From Chitinophagaceae bacterium C216 (GTDB lineage: Bacteria; Bacteroidota; Bacteroidia; Chitinophagales; Chitinophagaceae), in the NCBI GenBank assembly GCA_028485475.2, contig CP144143.1, positions 3,224,001 through 3,288,000 of the forward strand: a DNA stretch of 64,000 bases. The letters are read 5' to 3'. The translations under genes and the position numbers were made by a program. Each line of letters begins with the position of its first letter. Positions within the stretch are counted from its first letter, which is position 1. Below, piece after piece: positions 9,265-17,292 of the stretch. The notes below the pieces were generated by a model. It was not told where the DNA came from. It saw nothing but the letters and a program-made list of their open reading frames with translations, and did no database searches.

Positions 9265-9272
9265 CAAAGGTA
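9265..9272 (-). promoter_or_regulatory. -7 element upstream of fabH
   Basis: The minus strand reads TACCTTTG, matching TAnnTTTG, about 65 bases before the fabH start. An ATTG lies 24 bases further upstream, slightly longer than the usual -33 spacing. Confidence 0.4.
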
Positions 9273-9322
9273 GTGGAATTTTAAATTCTTAAAATTCAAT
9301 TTTCAATTTTACATTCGTATTT

Positions 9323-9919
9323 ATGATAGCTTATCTGAAAGGTTCATTTATCGACATCACCCCTTCTTCCGTAATAGTTGATGTTCAGGGTATTGGGTAT
9401 GAAGTACATATCAGCCTCCACACTTATTCGCAAATACAAGGACAGTCAAGCGGACTCCTGTATACCCACTTGCTAATCAAGGAAGACGCTCATCTTTTGT
9501 ACGGATTTGCCGATATAGAGGAGAAAAATATCTTCAAGCTACTGCTGAGTGTGTCCGGCATTGGTGCCAATACGGCACGTTTGATTCTATCTTACATGAA
9601 GCCTTTCGAAATTACTCAGGCCATAGCTAACGGAGATAGCCGAGCCTTGGAACGCATTAAAGGCATTGGTAAGAAAACAGCCGAAAGAACCGTTTTGGAG
9701 CTAAAAGATAAAATAGGGAAACAACCTACTGAGAATATCATTCCTGCCGAAACTACTAGTGCTTCCACTACCCGCAACATGAGACAGGATGCGTTAGATG
9801 CATTACAAGCACTAGGTATCAATCGTCAAGCTGCAGAGCAACATATTATCCGCATCTGCCAAGCAGAACCGGACATTCAACTTGAGGAGCTAATTAAGAA
9901 AGTATTGAAAGGGCTATAA
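9323..9919 (+). CDS. ruvA: Holliday junction branch-migration protein RuvA
   Basis: This 198-residue protein has the RuvA layout: an N-terminal OB fold (MIAYLKGSFIDITPSSVIVDVQGIGYEV), two helix-hairpin-helix motifs (LLSVSGIGANTARLIL and LERIKGIGKKTAERTVLEL), and a C-terminal domain that contacts RuvB. It binds four-way junctions and loads the RuvB helicase in recombination and repair. ruvB and ruvC are not in the window, so ruvA stands alone here, as is common in this phylum. Length is normal. Confidence 0.95.
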   Translation: MIAYLKGSFIDITPSSVIVDVQGIGYEVHISLHTYSQIQGQSSGLLYTHLLIKEDAHLLYGFADIEEKNIFKLLLSVSGIGANTARLILSYMKPFEITQAIANGDSRALERIKGIGKKTAERTVLELKDKIGKQPTENIIPAETTSASTTRNMRQDALDALQALGINRQAAEQHIIRICQAEPDIQLEELIKKVLKGL

Positions 9920-9931
9920 CCCAAGGGTATT

Positions 9932-10570
9932 TTATTTCTTACGCTTGAAATCACCTCTTTTCCAGGCATTAATGAACTCAGCCCAAGCAGCAGGGCTGAA
10001 AATGTTCATAGGAGGCACCTGCCCTTGATAGCGTGCTCGCTGAAATACATTATCCAGCTGTCTGTTTGTAACCTCCCGACCATCATAGGGCAATTTGGCC
10101 AAATAAGCGCTTCGGGCTTCAGGTGTATTGGCCTTACGCAAAATTTCGATTTCATCCTCCGACACCTTCACATTTAAAAAGTCGCGGGCGAACTGTTCTG
10201 GTGTAGGACGGGGTTTGATAATTGCTACGGGAAGATAGGCCGTATCCCGCACCAATGTTTTTATAATACTATACTGATTACCTCTTAAGGTATCAGGTAC
10301 TTTTACCGAACCACCAATATAGCTAACGTGAGAAAAGTCGATAATATCCCCTTTTAGAACGGCAATGGAAAATACACCGTCGTTATTAGTAATGGTACCG
10401 CGCTTAGTGCCTCTTACTGTAATACTTACCGCAGGAATAGCCTCCAGACTGTCAGCGGTCATTACCACCCCATACAACTGAACTACCGAGTCCCTGGCTT
10501 TTTCAAACTGCGCATGAACCGTAATACCGAAAAATAAAAAACCAATTAAAAAGAGAAATATCTTATTCAC
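9932..10570 (-). CDS. Secreted protein with carboxypeptidase-regulatory-like domain
   Basis: The 212-residue protein has a signal peptide (MNKIFLFLIGFLFFGITVHAQ). Residues about 30-110 read LYGVVMTADSLEAIPAVSITVRGTKRGTITNNDGVFSI, the typical CarboxypepD_reg-like/DUF4480 beta-sandwich seen at the N-terminus of TonB-dependent transporters and in stand-alone Bacteroidota proteins. The C-terminal half is helical and charged, ends in basic residues (KRGDFKRKK), and has no barrel. It is likely periplasmic or surface-attached, possibly linked to the cell envelope. No partner genes adjoin it: ruvA is convergent, mrp divergent. The function is unknown. Confidence 0.7.
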   Translation of the reverse strand: MNKIFLFLIGFLFFGITVHAQFEKARDSVVQLYGVVMTADSLEAIPAVSITVRGTKRGTITNNDGVFSIAVLKGDIIDFSHVSYIGGSVKVPDTLRGNQYSIIKTLVRDTAYLPVAIIKPRPTPEQFARDFLNVKVSEDEIEILRKANTPEARSAYLAKLPYDGREVTNRQLDNVFQRARYQGQVPPMNIFSPAAWAEFINAWKRGDFKRKK

Positions 10571-10641
10571 CGTGCCAAAATTAAGTTTTCAGGCTTTAAA
10601 TATTGCAACAATTTATTCCTACAGATGTTAAGATTACGATT

Positions 10642-10649
10642 TATATTTG
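10642..10649 (+). promoter_or_regulatory. -7 element upstream of mrp
   Basis: The sequence reads TATATTTG, an exact TAnnTTTG match, 23 bases before the mrp ATG. No clear -33 TTG at 17-23 bases. Confidence 0.45.
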
Positions 10650-10671
10650 AATTTAACATAAGCTTTAAAGA

Positions 10672-11727
10672 ATGACGAGGGAAAATGTACTGAATGCATT
10701 GAAAAACGTGCTTTTAGCCGAAAATGGTCAAGATATTGTTACTGCAGGTTGTGTACAAGATTTGGCCATAGAAAAGTATTATATATCTTTTAACCTGATT
10801 TTACCTACCGATGACGCCGATATACGATTAAAGGTCAAAAGCGAAGCCATTAAGGCTATAAAGGACCATGTGAGCAAAGACGCTGTCATCAAAATCGGAT
10901 TTACGCCCAAGCCTACTCCCCAAAGCACTTACGAACAAAATACCAGTCCGCTACCCGGGGTTAAAAAAATTATTGCGGTAGTAAGTGGTAAAGGAGGTGT
11001 GGGGAAAAGCACGGTAGCCGCTAATTTGGCGCTTGCATTGGCTAAAGATGGCTCGAAAGTGGGCCTGATGGATGCCGATATTTATGGTCCTAGTGTCCCC
11101 ATCATGTTTGGCGTAAGAGGCGAACGTCCCATGATGCGCGACATAAATGGCAAAGGCATGATTGTACCCCTAGAAAGATTTGGCATCAAACTGCTCAGTA
11201 TAGGATTACTGGTAGATGACAACAAGGCTGTGGTATGGCGCGGGCCAATGGCTAGCAGTGCTATCAGACAGTTTATTACCGATGTAGATTGGGGCGACCT
11301 AGATTATCTGGTTATTGATATGCCACCCGGAACCGGCGATATTCATCTCACTTTACTACAAACCATTAGCGTATCCGGTGTAGTTATCGTTTCGACACCC
11401 CAGGATGTAGCTTTGGCCGATGCGAAAAAAGGAATTGCCATGTTTGGACAAGCCCAGTTAAATGCACCGATACTGGGTATTGTAGAAAACATGAGCTATT
11501 TCATTCCGCCGAATGCAGTTCCTGACCAGAAATACTACATTTTTGGTAGGCACGGTGCCCGCAATTTGGCCGAAGAATATGAAATACCCTTCTTAGGAGA
11601 AATCCCGTTAATAGAAAATATTCGTGAAGGCGGAGATATTGGTGTTCCCGCCATGGTAAGCGATGACGAAGCGAGTAAAAAGGCCTTTATAGAGTTGGCC
11701 ACATCAGTCAAGAATAGGCTATTATAA
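10672..11727 (+). CDS. mrp: Mrp/ApbC-type Fe-S cluster carrier ATPase
   Basis: This 351-residue protein joins an N-terminal MIP18/DUF59 domain (about residues 1-85) to a P-loop ATPase domain of the MinD/ParA class. The deviant Walker A is SGKGGVGKST (about residues 105-114), followed by DADIYGPSVPIMFG and DYLVIDMPPGTGDIHLT, all family signatures. Mrp proteins deliver Fe-S clusters to target enzymes. The CxxC pair that holds the bridging cluster in the E. coli protein is missing: the matching region reads ENMSYFIPPNAVPDQKYYIFG, and the only Cys is Cys27 in the N-terminal domain. The gene stands alone and ends in a strong shared terminator. Confidence 0.92.
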   Translation: MTRENVLNALKNVLLAENGQDIVTAGCVQDLAIEKYYISFNLILPTDDADIRLKVKSEAIKAIKDHVSKDAVIKIGFTPKPTPQSTYEQNTSPLPGVKKIIAVVSGKGGVGKSTVAANLALALAKDGSKVGLMDADIYGPSVPIMFGVRGERPMMRDINGKGMIVPLERFGIKLLSIGLLVDDNKAVVWRGPMASSAIRQFITDVDWGDLDYLVIDMPPGTGDIHLTLLQTISVSGVVIVSTPQDVALADAKKGIAMFGQAQLNAPILGIVENMSYFIPPNAVPDQKYYIFGRHGARNLAEEYEIPFLGEIPLIENIREGGDIGVPAMVSDDEASKKAFIELATSVKNRLL

Positions 11728-11739
11728 TTTCCCCATAAT

Positions 11740-11778
11740 AAAAAAGAACCTCATCCGTTAAAGATGAGGTTCTTTTTT
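11740..11778. terminator. Bidirectional terminator between mrp and dapB
   Basis: A 16-bp perfect inverted repeat (A6 plus GAACCTCATC, and its complement with T6) surrounds a 7-base loop between the convergent mrp and dapB genes. Confidence 0.92.
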
Positions 11779-11798
11779 ATTTCTCACAACTGAGTGCG

Positions 11799-12515
11799 CT
11801 AAAGGCCTAGCACTTCCTTCATGGTGTAAATACCTTTCTTACCATTTAAAAACTCTGCTGCTACCACCGCTCCCAAAGCAAAGCCTTTACGATTGTGTGC
11901 CTCGTGTATTATAACGATATCATCGATTTCTGAAGTGTATTTAATAGTATGCGTTCCTGGTGCCGGGTCAATGCGTTTACTTACAATTTGCAATTTACCC
12001 TGCTGAGGCTCCTCACTATTCACCCAGCCGTCCAATTCTTTGTACGTTTCCAAAACTCCCTCTGCCAGAGTAATTGCCGTACCACTGGGGGCATCTTTTT
12101 TTTGTGTATGATGAATTTCTTCCATGGTCACGGTGTATTGTTTATGTGGATGCATCAGCTGCGCTAGTTTTTTATTCAGCTCAAAAAACAGATTCACTCC
12201 CACACTGAAATTACTTGCATAAATAAAAGCAGCATTTTTTTCCTTGCAAAGCGCTTGCACCTCTTGTAGTTTATCTAACCAGCCGGTAGAGCCACTCACC
12301 ACCGTAGCCCCAAAAGTGAACAACTTTACCAAATTATCATAAGCGGCATGAGGTCCGGTAAATTCTATAGACACGTCTGCCTTATCAATATTCTCCTTAT
12401 TGAAATCGGACAAATTGTTTTCATCAATTTTCAGGACGATTTCATGTCCTCTCTCTAAGGCCACTTCCTCTATGGCCTTGCCCATTTTTCCGTATCCAAT
12501 CAGTGCTATTTTCAT
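11799..12515 (-). CDS. dapB: 4-hydroxy-tetrahydrodipicolinate reductase
   Basis: This 238-residue enzyme of the lysine/diaminopimelate pathway has an N-terminal Rossmann fold (MKIALIGYGKMGKAIEE) for NAD(P)H and a C-terminal substrate domain. The DapB signature reads EEIHHTQKKDAPSGTA, with catalytic His and Lys and the substrate-binding SGT. Length is slightly short (E. coli 273) but usual for Bacteroidota. It is the last gene of a minus-strand run parA-parB-DUF5683-dapB, a conserved neighbourhood in this phylum, and ends at a terminator. A signal-peptidase gene often follows in relatives but is absent here. Confidence 0.94.
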   Translation of the reverse strand: MKIALIGYGKMGKAIEEVALERGHEIVLKIDENNLSDFNKENIDKADVSIEFTGPHAAYDNLVKLFTFGATVVSGSTGWLDKLQEVQALCKEKNAAFIYASNFSVGVNLFFELNKKLAQLMHPHKQYTVTMEEIHHTQKKDAPSGTAITLAEGVLETYKELDGWVNSEEPQQGKLQIVSKRIDPAPGTHTIKYTSEIDDIVIIHEAHNRKGFALGAVVAAEFLNGKKGIYTMKEVLGL

Positions 12516-12535
12516 TGTACTTCCAAATTGTATTT

Positions 12536-13204
12536 TTATTTAAAATGTAAAACCAGGCTGATGCCGCTCGTTCGTGCCATCTCACTGTACCCCGGCTGCA
12601 CACGAAAAGTAATATCAGGAGAAATATCAAATTGCTGCAAATGCGCATCTACGGTAGCATCCACCACATTCAATGCCCAAGCCAGCAGAAAATATAAGAA
12701 AGAGTAATCCAGTTTTTTTCTAGTATCATCTCTGTAAAACCTCAGCGTCTCCAATCCACCTGCCTGATTTCTTTCATACCATTTCCGAATATTTTCGTTC
12801 ATGGAAAGATAAGCAGTAGAGTCTTTAGAGCCGTTGGGCGAGGTAAGTTCAGTTATAATGCGCACTGCATCCCTATACTCCCTATACCATTTACGGTTGT
12901 ATAAAAAATAGCCCCCTGTACCTCCCAATGCACCATATACAATAGGCACTTTCCAAATTTTCTTGTTGTATACTTGTCCCCATCCCGGTAAGATAGCCGA
13001 GCGGAGGGCGGCATCGCGGGGTCTTTTCATTTTAGGGCCTTTGGGCTGCAAACTATCAGCTACTATATTGGCAAGATTACTTTCTTCTGATATAGTGATG
13101 CTATCTTTGGGATTCTCAACAGCAGTTGTATCTGTCTGAGCATTGCTAACGCAACAGCTACCTAACAGCAAAACAAACAGAAAGAATCTTCTAAAAAGTT
13201 GCAT
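12536..13204 (-). CDS. DUF5683 family membrane-associated protein
   Basis: This 222-residue protein begins with a signal peptide (MQLFRRFFLFVLLLGSCCVSNAQ). Its centre has the family core DAALRSAILPGWGQVYNKKIWKVPIVYGALGGTGGYFLY, a polar helix (KWYREYRDAVRII), and a second hydrophobic segment (FLYFLLAWALNVVDATVDAHL). The C-terminus has alternating residues that suit a beta strand. DUF5683 proteins are widespread in Bacteroidota, and the conserved position next to parAB and dapB suggests an envelope role, but the function is unknown. It lies 20 bases upstream of dapB and 19 bases after parB, so it is in the same transcript. Confidence 0.8.
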   Translation of the reverse strand: MQLFRRFFLFVLLLGSCCVSNAQTDTTAVENPKDSITISEESNLANIVADSLQPKGPKMKRPRDAALRSAILPGWGQVYNKKIWKVPIVYGALGGTGGYFLYNRKWYREYRDAVRIITELTSPNGSKDSTAYLSMNENIRKWYERNQAGGLETLRFYRDDTRKKLDYSFLYFLLAWALNVVDATVDAHLQQFDISPDITFRVQPGYSEMARTSGISLVLHFK

Positions 13205-13223
13205 ATAGCAAATAAAGTACAGA

Positions 13224-14141
13224 TTAATCTATCGTGACGTTAAAATTGTTCAGTAGCTTATTGAGTTCTTCTACTGAATAATAATCAAACGTTATCTGAC
13301 CATAACCCTTGGAATTATGCTTCAGCTTAACACGTGTTTCGAATCTTTCGGCCAGCTTATCCTCAATACGCTGAAAAGGAGAAGACAGACTGCTTTTGGA
13401 CGGCTTCTTTTTACTACCCGACTCCTTATATAGATTGCGCACCAGCGCCTCGGTTTGTCTTACTGACAAACCTTTTTCTTTGATCTCCTTAAATATATAT
13501 AACTGACGGTCGACAGTATCTACATTAATCAACGCCCGTGCATGTCCCATGCTGATTTCGTTATTCCTTACCGCGAGCTGTATATCCGGTGGCAGTTTTA
13601 ATAGCCTGATAAAATTGGCTACCGTACTTCTGTCTTTCCCCATACGCTCGGCCACTTGATCCTGCGTGTAGGATAACTCATCCATCATGCGCTTATAACT
13701 GAGGGCTATTTCCATAGCGTTGAGGTCTTCGCGCTGCAGGTTTTCCAACAAAGCCAGCTCCAACAGTTGGGCATCATCAGCCTGACGTATATAGGCAGGA
13801 ACTTCTTTAAGACCTGCCAGTTTCGATGCACGCAAACGACGCTCCCCCGCAATCAATCTGTATTTGCCACTCGGCAATTTGGAAACCGTCAGCGGCTGAA
13901 TCACATCATGTATTTTAATAGATTCTGCCAGCTCCTGCAACGCCTTCTCATCAAAATCGGTACGCGGTTGCTTAGGATTGGTTTCGATATCGTTAACCGG
14001 AATTTTTGATATGCTGGTTGCTGCCTCTACAACTGTTTTCTTCAATTCGCCAGCACCACTCTTCAATTCTGCGTCAATACTCCCCAGCAAAGACCGGATA
14101 CCCTTTCCTAATGCATCTTTATTTGATTTCTGTGTAGCCAT
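13224..14141 (-). CDS. parB: Chromosome-partitioning protein ParB
   Basis: This 305-residue protein has the ParB/Spo0J layout: an N-terminal CTPase/ParB domain with the GERRLRASK box (about residues 118-126) after DVIQPLTVSKLPSGKYRLIA, a central helix-turn-helix domain (LSYTQDQVAERMGKDRSTVANFIRLLKLP), and a C-terminal dimerisation segment. It binds parS, spreads as a CTP-dependent clamp and works with ParA to segregate the chromosome origin. It follows parA by 36 bases. I found no clear parS 16-mer by eye near the operon. Confidence 0.95.
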   Translation of the reverse strand: MATQKSNKDALGKGIRSLLGSIDAELKSGAGELKKTVVEAATSISKIPVNDIETNPKQPRTDFDEKALQELAESIKIHDVIQPLTVSKLPSGKYRLIAGERRLRASKLAGLKEVPAYIRQADDAQLLELALLENLQREDLNAMEIALSYKRMMDELSYTQDQVAERMGKDRSTVANFIRLLKLPPDIQLAVRNNEISMGHARALINVDTVDRQLYIFKEIKEKGLSVRQTEALVRNLYKESGSKKKPSKSSLSSPFQRIEDKLAERFETRVKLKHNSKGYGQITFDYYSVEELNKLLNNFNVTID

Positions 14142-14177
14142 CAGTTATTACGTAATTTATTTTAAAGTCCCTGAAGA

Positions 14178-14978
14178 TTATTCTAAGATTTTCTCCTCAT
14201 TGGGAATTTTTGTCATATTATTTTTCTGCAAAATTTCTTTGGCAAGATTCAGATAGTTCAAAGCCCCCTTACTATTCGCATCGTACAACACAACGGGCTT
14301 TCCAAAGCTGGGCGCCTCACTCAGTTTCGAATTTCGATGGATGATGGTATTAAATACCAAATCGTCAAAATGACGGCGCACCTCATTTACCACCTGATTA
14401 CAAAGACGCAGCCGCGCATCGTACATCGTCATCAAGATACCTTCTATTTTAAGTTCGGTATTCAGTCGGCTTTGTACAATTTTGATAGTATTAAGCAATT
14501 TCCCCAGTCCTTCCAAGGCAAAAAACTCACACTGCACCGGCACCACAACCGAATCGGCTGCAGTAAGCGCATTTACCGTAATCAATCCCAGTGATGGAGA
14601 GCAATCTATAATAATAAAGTCATACTCCTTGCGCACCTCGCTTAAGAGCTCCTTCATCACCATTTCACGATTAGGATAATTAATCATTTCAATCTCCGCC
14701 CCTACCAAATCGATGTGAGAAGGAATGATATCAAGATTAGGAATATCACTTTTCAGAATAACACTGCGCGCAGGTGTTTGATTGGCCATGCAATCGTATA
14801 AGCTCTGCGTGATATTTTGCAGGTCGAACCCTACTCCCGAAGTACTGTTGGCCTGAGGGTCAGCATCTACCAACAAAGTCTTATATTCCAGCACAGCAAA
14901 ACTTGCGGCGAGGTTGATAGCGGTTGTGGTTTTACCTACACCGCCTTTTTGATTTGCAACTCCTATAATTTTTGCCAT
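14178..14978 (-). CDS. parA: Chromosome-partitioning ATPase ParA/Soj
   Basis: This 266-residue Walker-type ATPase begins MAKIIGVANQKGGVGKTTTAINLA, with the deviant Walker A motif KGGVGKTT. A second motif, DFIIIDCSPSLGLITVNAL, and the DADPQANSTSG segment are typical of Soj. Length matches chromosomal ParA without an N-terminal helix-turn-helix, which argues against a plasmid-type ParA. It forms a nucleoid-bound ATP-dependent gradient that pulls ParB-parS complexes. It is the first gene of the parA-parB-DUF5683-dapB unit. Confidence 0.95.
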   Translation of the reverse strand: MAKIIGVANQKGGVGKTTTAINLAASFAVLEYKTLLVDADPQANSTSGVGFDLQNITQSLYDCMANQTPARSVILKSDIPNLDIIPSHIDLVGAEIEMINYPNREMVMKELLSEVRKEYDFIIIDCSPSLGLITVNALTAADSVVVPVQCEFFALEGLGKLLNTIKIVQSRLNTELKIEGILMTMYDARLRLCNQVVNEVRRHFDDLVFNTIIHRNSKLSEAPSFGKPVVLYDANSKGALNYLNLAKEILQKNNMTKIPNEEKILE

Positions 14979-15019
14979 AAAAGTTTGTGATTACAAGGAA
15001 AATCCATCACGGTTAAACG

Positions 15020-15027
15020 CAAATGTA
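15020..15027 (-). promoter_or_regulatory. -7 element upstream of parA
   Basis: The minus strand reads TACATTTG, matching TAnnTTTG, about 42 bases before the parA ATG. The -33 element is not clear. Confidence 0.4.
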
Positions 15028-15100
15028 AAGTTTTTGATGCATGAATGGATATAGATATCAGATTTAGTAGGTTTAACAACTTAATTGCTATTTTACTCCT

Positions 15101-15108
15101 TAGCTTTG
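15101..15108 (+). promoter_or_regulatory. -7 element upstream of the metallophosphoesterase gene
   Basis: The sequence reads TAGCTTTG, matching TAnnTTTG, 25 bases before the ATG at 15133. The -33 element is weak. Confidence 0.4.
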
Positions 15109-15132
15109 GAACTCGAAAATTCTTAAACTGAT

Positions 15133-16389
15133 ATGCGCAATAACCCTTATTGGTGGATTTTGATTGTCCTTATGCTGTCGCTGGACCTGTATGTATTCTG
15201 GGCCACTCGAACTTTTTTTAACATCACCTCTCCCCGAGGGCGAAACATTTTCGCGCTCATATATTGGTGTGTATCCGCCATCGCAGTAAGTATCATTCTC
15301 CTATTGCCGCATATTCAGGCAAATGAGCACAATAAGCTACTCCGTAACACCCTTTTTATGTTGGTTTTTGCCCTTTTCCTCGGCAAACTTGTTACGGCTT
15401 TATTCTTTTTTGTAGACGATCTGAGGCGCTCTCTGCAATGGATAGCCGGGAAGTTATTTTCCGTCAAAAATGAAATCGGTGAGCTCGCCGGCAGCAGCGG
15501 TGATCGTATCTCTCGTTCGGCTTTTCTAAGCTGGCTGGGACTGATTGCAGGAGGAGGGCTTTTTACCTCCTTTATTTACGGACTTTCTAATAAATACAAC
15601 TATCAGATAAAAAGAATCCAACTCCATTTTGACAACCTACCCCAACCTTTTAAGGGGTTGAAAATTGTACAAATTTCGGACATTCACTGTGGAAGTTTTA
15701 CCAACTACAAAGCAGTCAATCGCGGCGTGGATTTAATTCTAAATGAAAAACCCGATATCATTCTGTTTACGGGAGACCTGGTAAACAATCGCAGCGATGA
15801 AGTAGGCGCATATAAAAACATCTTCAGTCGACTGTCGGCCCCCCTGGGTGTTTTTTCCATATTAGGCAATCATGATTACGGCGACTATGAAAGATGGGAA
15901 AGTGCCACCGCAAAAGCTCAGAACCTCGAAAATCTGAAAAAAATTCAAGCAGAAATGGGCTGGCGCTTATTATTAGATGAGCATGTTCCCATTCAGAAAG
16001 ACGGAGCCACCATAGGCCTCATAGGCGTACAGAATATCAGCGGAAAAAGCAATTTTCATTCTTATGGCGATCTGGCAAAAGCCATAAAGGGAGCAGAACA
16101 GTACCCTTTCAAAATTCTCATGAGCCACGACCCCTCCCACTGGGACAAGGAAGTGAATACCATATACACTGATATCGATCTCACACTCAGTGGTCACACA
16201 CATGGTATGCAATTCGGAGTGGAAGTTCCCGGCTTTCGATGGAGTCCGGTACAATATGTGTATAAGCAATGGGCGGGACTATACGAGCACCGACATCAGA
16301 AACTCTATGTAAACCGGGGGTACGGCTTTATCGGTTATCCGGGACGAGTAGGTATTCTCCCTGAAATTACTGTCATAGAGCTTGTATAA
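15133..16389 (+). CDS. Membrane-anchored metallophosphoesterase
   Basis: The 418-residue protein has an N-terminal third with about four hydrophobic segments (near residues 5-25, 37-57, 72-95 and 130-150) followed by a calcineurin-like phosphoesterase domain. The metal-binding motifs are in the expected order: QISDIHCGSF, LFTGDLVNNRSDE, LGNHDYGDYE, SHDPSHWD and LSGHTHGMQFG. This matches the YkuE/YaeI type, which hydrolyses phosphodiesters in lipid or envelope precursors. The real substrate is unknown. The catalytic domain should face the periplasm if the last helix exits, but topology is inference. It is divergent from parA and monocistronic. Confidence 0.88.
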   Translation: MRNNPYWWILIVLMLSLDLYVFWATRTFFNITSPRGRNIFALIYWCVSAIAVSIILLLPHIQANEHNKLLRNTLFMLVFALFLGKLVTALFFFVDDLRRSLQWIAGKLFSVKNEIGELAGSSGDRISRSAFLSWLGLIAGGGLFTSFIYGLSNKYNYQIKRIQLHFDNLPQPFKGLKIVQISDIHCGSFTNYKAVNRGVDLILNEKPDIILFTGDLVNNRSDEVGAYKNIFSRLSAPLGVFSILGNHDYGDYERWESATAKAQNLENLKKIQAEMGWRLLLDEHVPIQKDGATIGLIGVQNISGKSNFHSYGDLAKAIKGAEQYPFKILMSHDPSHWDKEVNTIYTDIDLTLSGHTHGMQFGVEVPGFRWSPVQYVYKQWAGLYEHRHQKLYVNRGYGFIGYPGRVGILPEITVIELV

Positions 16390-16406
16390 TGAAATGAAAA
16401 ACAATG

Positions 16407-16414
16407 TATTTTTG
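16407..16414 (+). promoter_or_regulatory. -7 element upstream of the PorT-like gene
   Basis: The sequence reads TATTTTTG, matching TAnnTTTG, with a CTTG about 22 bases upstream at 16381-16384 that may be the -33 element. The ATG is 93 bases downstream. Confidence 0.45.
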
Positions 16415-16506
16415 CCCGCTTTTTATTAAAAAAATAGTGTCTGTTTCAGAAACTAATTGTGATGAACCTTTAAACTTGTTATTAATACCTTTAAACGTTA
16501 AACAAA

Positions 16507-17097
16507 ATGAATCGCAAATTTTTATTCACATCTCTAGCTCTCTTAGCCCTTGCTGTATGTTCTAATCTTAACGCACAATTTCATGTGGGTGTAAAAGCCG
16601 GTGTGAATGCCGGTAAAATCACCGGTAAAAGTTTCAAAGAAGAATTTAAATATAGCTATCTGGTGGGAGCTTTTGCTGAAATAGGTATCGCGGATCGCTT
16701 CAGCATTAATCCCGAAGTGTTACTCTCTCAGACAACCTCCACTACCGATTCCTCTTTTACACATACGCTTCCCGGCTTTAAAAACCACCAGCTGAAAGCG
16801 AAACTTACCTATCTATCAGTTCCCATTTTACTGAATATGAAATTGGTAGGACCGTTACACATCGAAGCCGGCCCTCAGTTCGGCATAAAAATCAACAAAG
16901 AAAAAAATCTGCTTGAAAACGGCGAGGATGCATTCAAAAAAGGAGACTTCTCCCTCGTAGGAGGTGCTAATGTACACTTAAACAAACTGAGAGTGGGCGC
17001 GCGCTATGTAATCGGTCTGCACGATGTAAGTGATGCCACAAATCAAGACAAATGGAAACATCAGGCACTACAGCTAAGCTTAGGGCTTGCTTTTTAA
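16507..17097 (+). CDS. PorT-family outer-membrane beta-barrel protein
   Basis: This 196-residue protein has a signal peptide (MNRKFLFTSLALLALAVCSNLNAQ) and then a small barrel. The start of the mature chain, FHVGVKAGVNAGKITG, and the later segments YLVGAFAEIGIADRFSINPEVL, LTYLSVPILLNM and LHIEAGPQFGIKI are the repeated pattern of the OMP_b-brl_2/PorT-like family. It ends in a terminal aromatic (LGLAF). These 8-stranded barrels are abundant in Bacteroidota and mostly uncharacterised. It is followed by a promoter-like site overlapping its end and then by lon on the same strand. Confidence 0.8.
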   Translation: MNRKFLFTSLALLALAVCSNLNAQFHVGVKAGVNAGKITGKSFKEEFKYSYLVGAFAEIGIADRFSINPEVLLSQTTSTTDSSFTHTLPGFKNHQLKAKLTYLSVPILLNMKLVGPLHIEAGPQFGIKINKEKNLLENGEDAFKKGDFSLVGGANVHLNKLRVGARYVIGLHDVSDATNQDKWKHQALQLSLGLAF

Positions 17098-17114
17098 TAA
17101 GTTAGATATATTTG
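17087..17114 (+). promoter_or_regulatory. Probable lon promoter
   Basis: TTG at 17087-17089 and TATATTTG at 17107-17114 are separated by 17 bases, matching the Bacteroidota -33/-7 arrangement. It overlaps the end of the preceding gene and places the start of the lon transcript near 17120, giving a leader of about 170 bases. Confidence 0.6.
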
Positions 17115-17128
17115 GCTCCCATCTTTTG

Positions 17129-17267
17129 TGCTGAGCACCTGTAATAATGCCACCTAAAAATTTTTATACGACAAGTTTTCGTGAAATTCTTAGGTGGCAT
17201 TAATATTGCCAATTATTAAGCTATCCATTTCTTGTACATCCAACGGATGTATTTGATACAAGAAATG
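17129..17267 (+). promoter_or_regulatory. Structured leader of lon with stacked inverted repeats
   Basis: Between the probable promoter and the lon ATG lie three inverted repeats. The first is a small one, GTGCTGAGCAC (17129-17139). The second has 13-bp perfect arms at 17145-17157 and 17190-17202 with a further ACGA/TCGT pair inside. The third has 9-bp arms at 17226-17234 and 17259-17267 that enclose a 7-bp stem (17235-17241 with 17245-17251) and a 7-base bulge. None is followed by a T run, so they do not look like terminators. They may be an RNA control element or DNA operators for a stress regulator; this is inference. Confidence 0.55.
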
Positions 17268-17292
17268 ACATTTTGTCTCTTAAAACTATATA

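Noticed and set aside
13329-13338. AACACGTGTT inside parB as a parS site
   Set aside because: It has the CACGTG core, but the flanks do not match GTTTCACGTGAAAC. It lies in coding sequence and I saw no better copy nearby.
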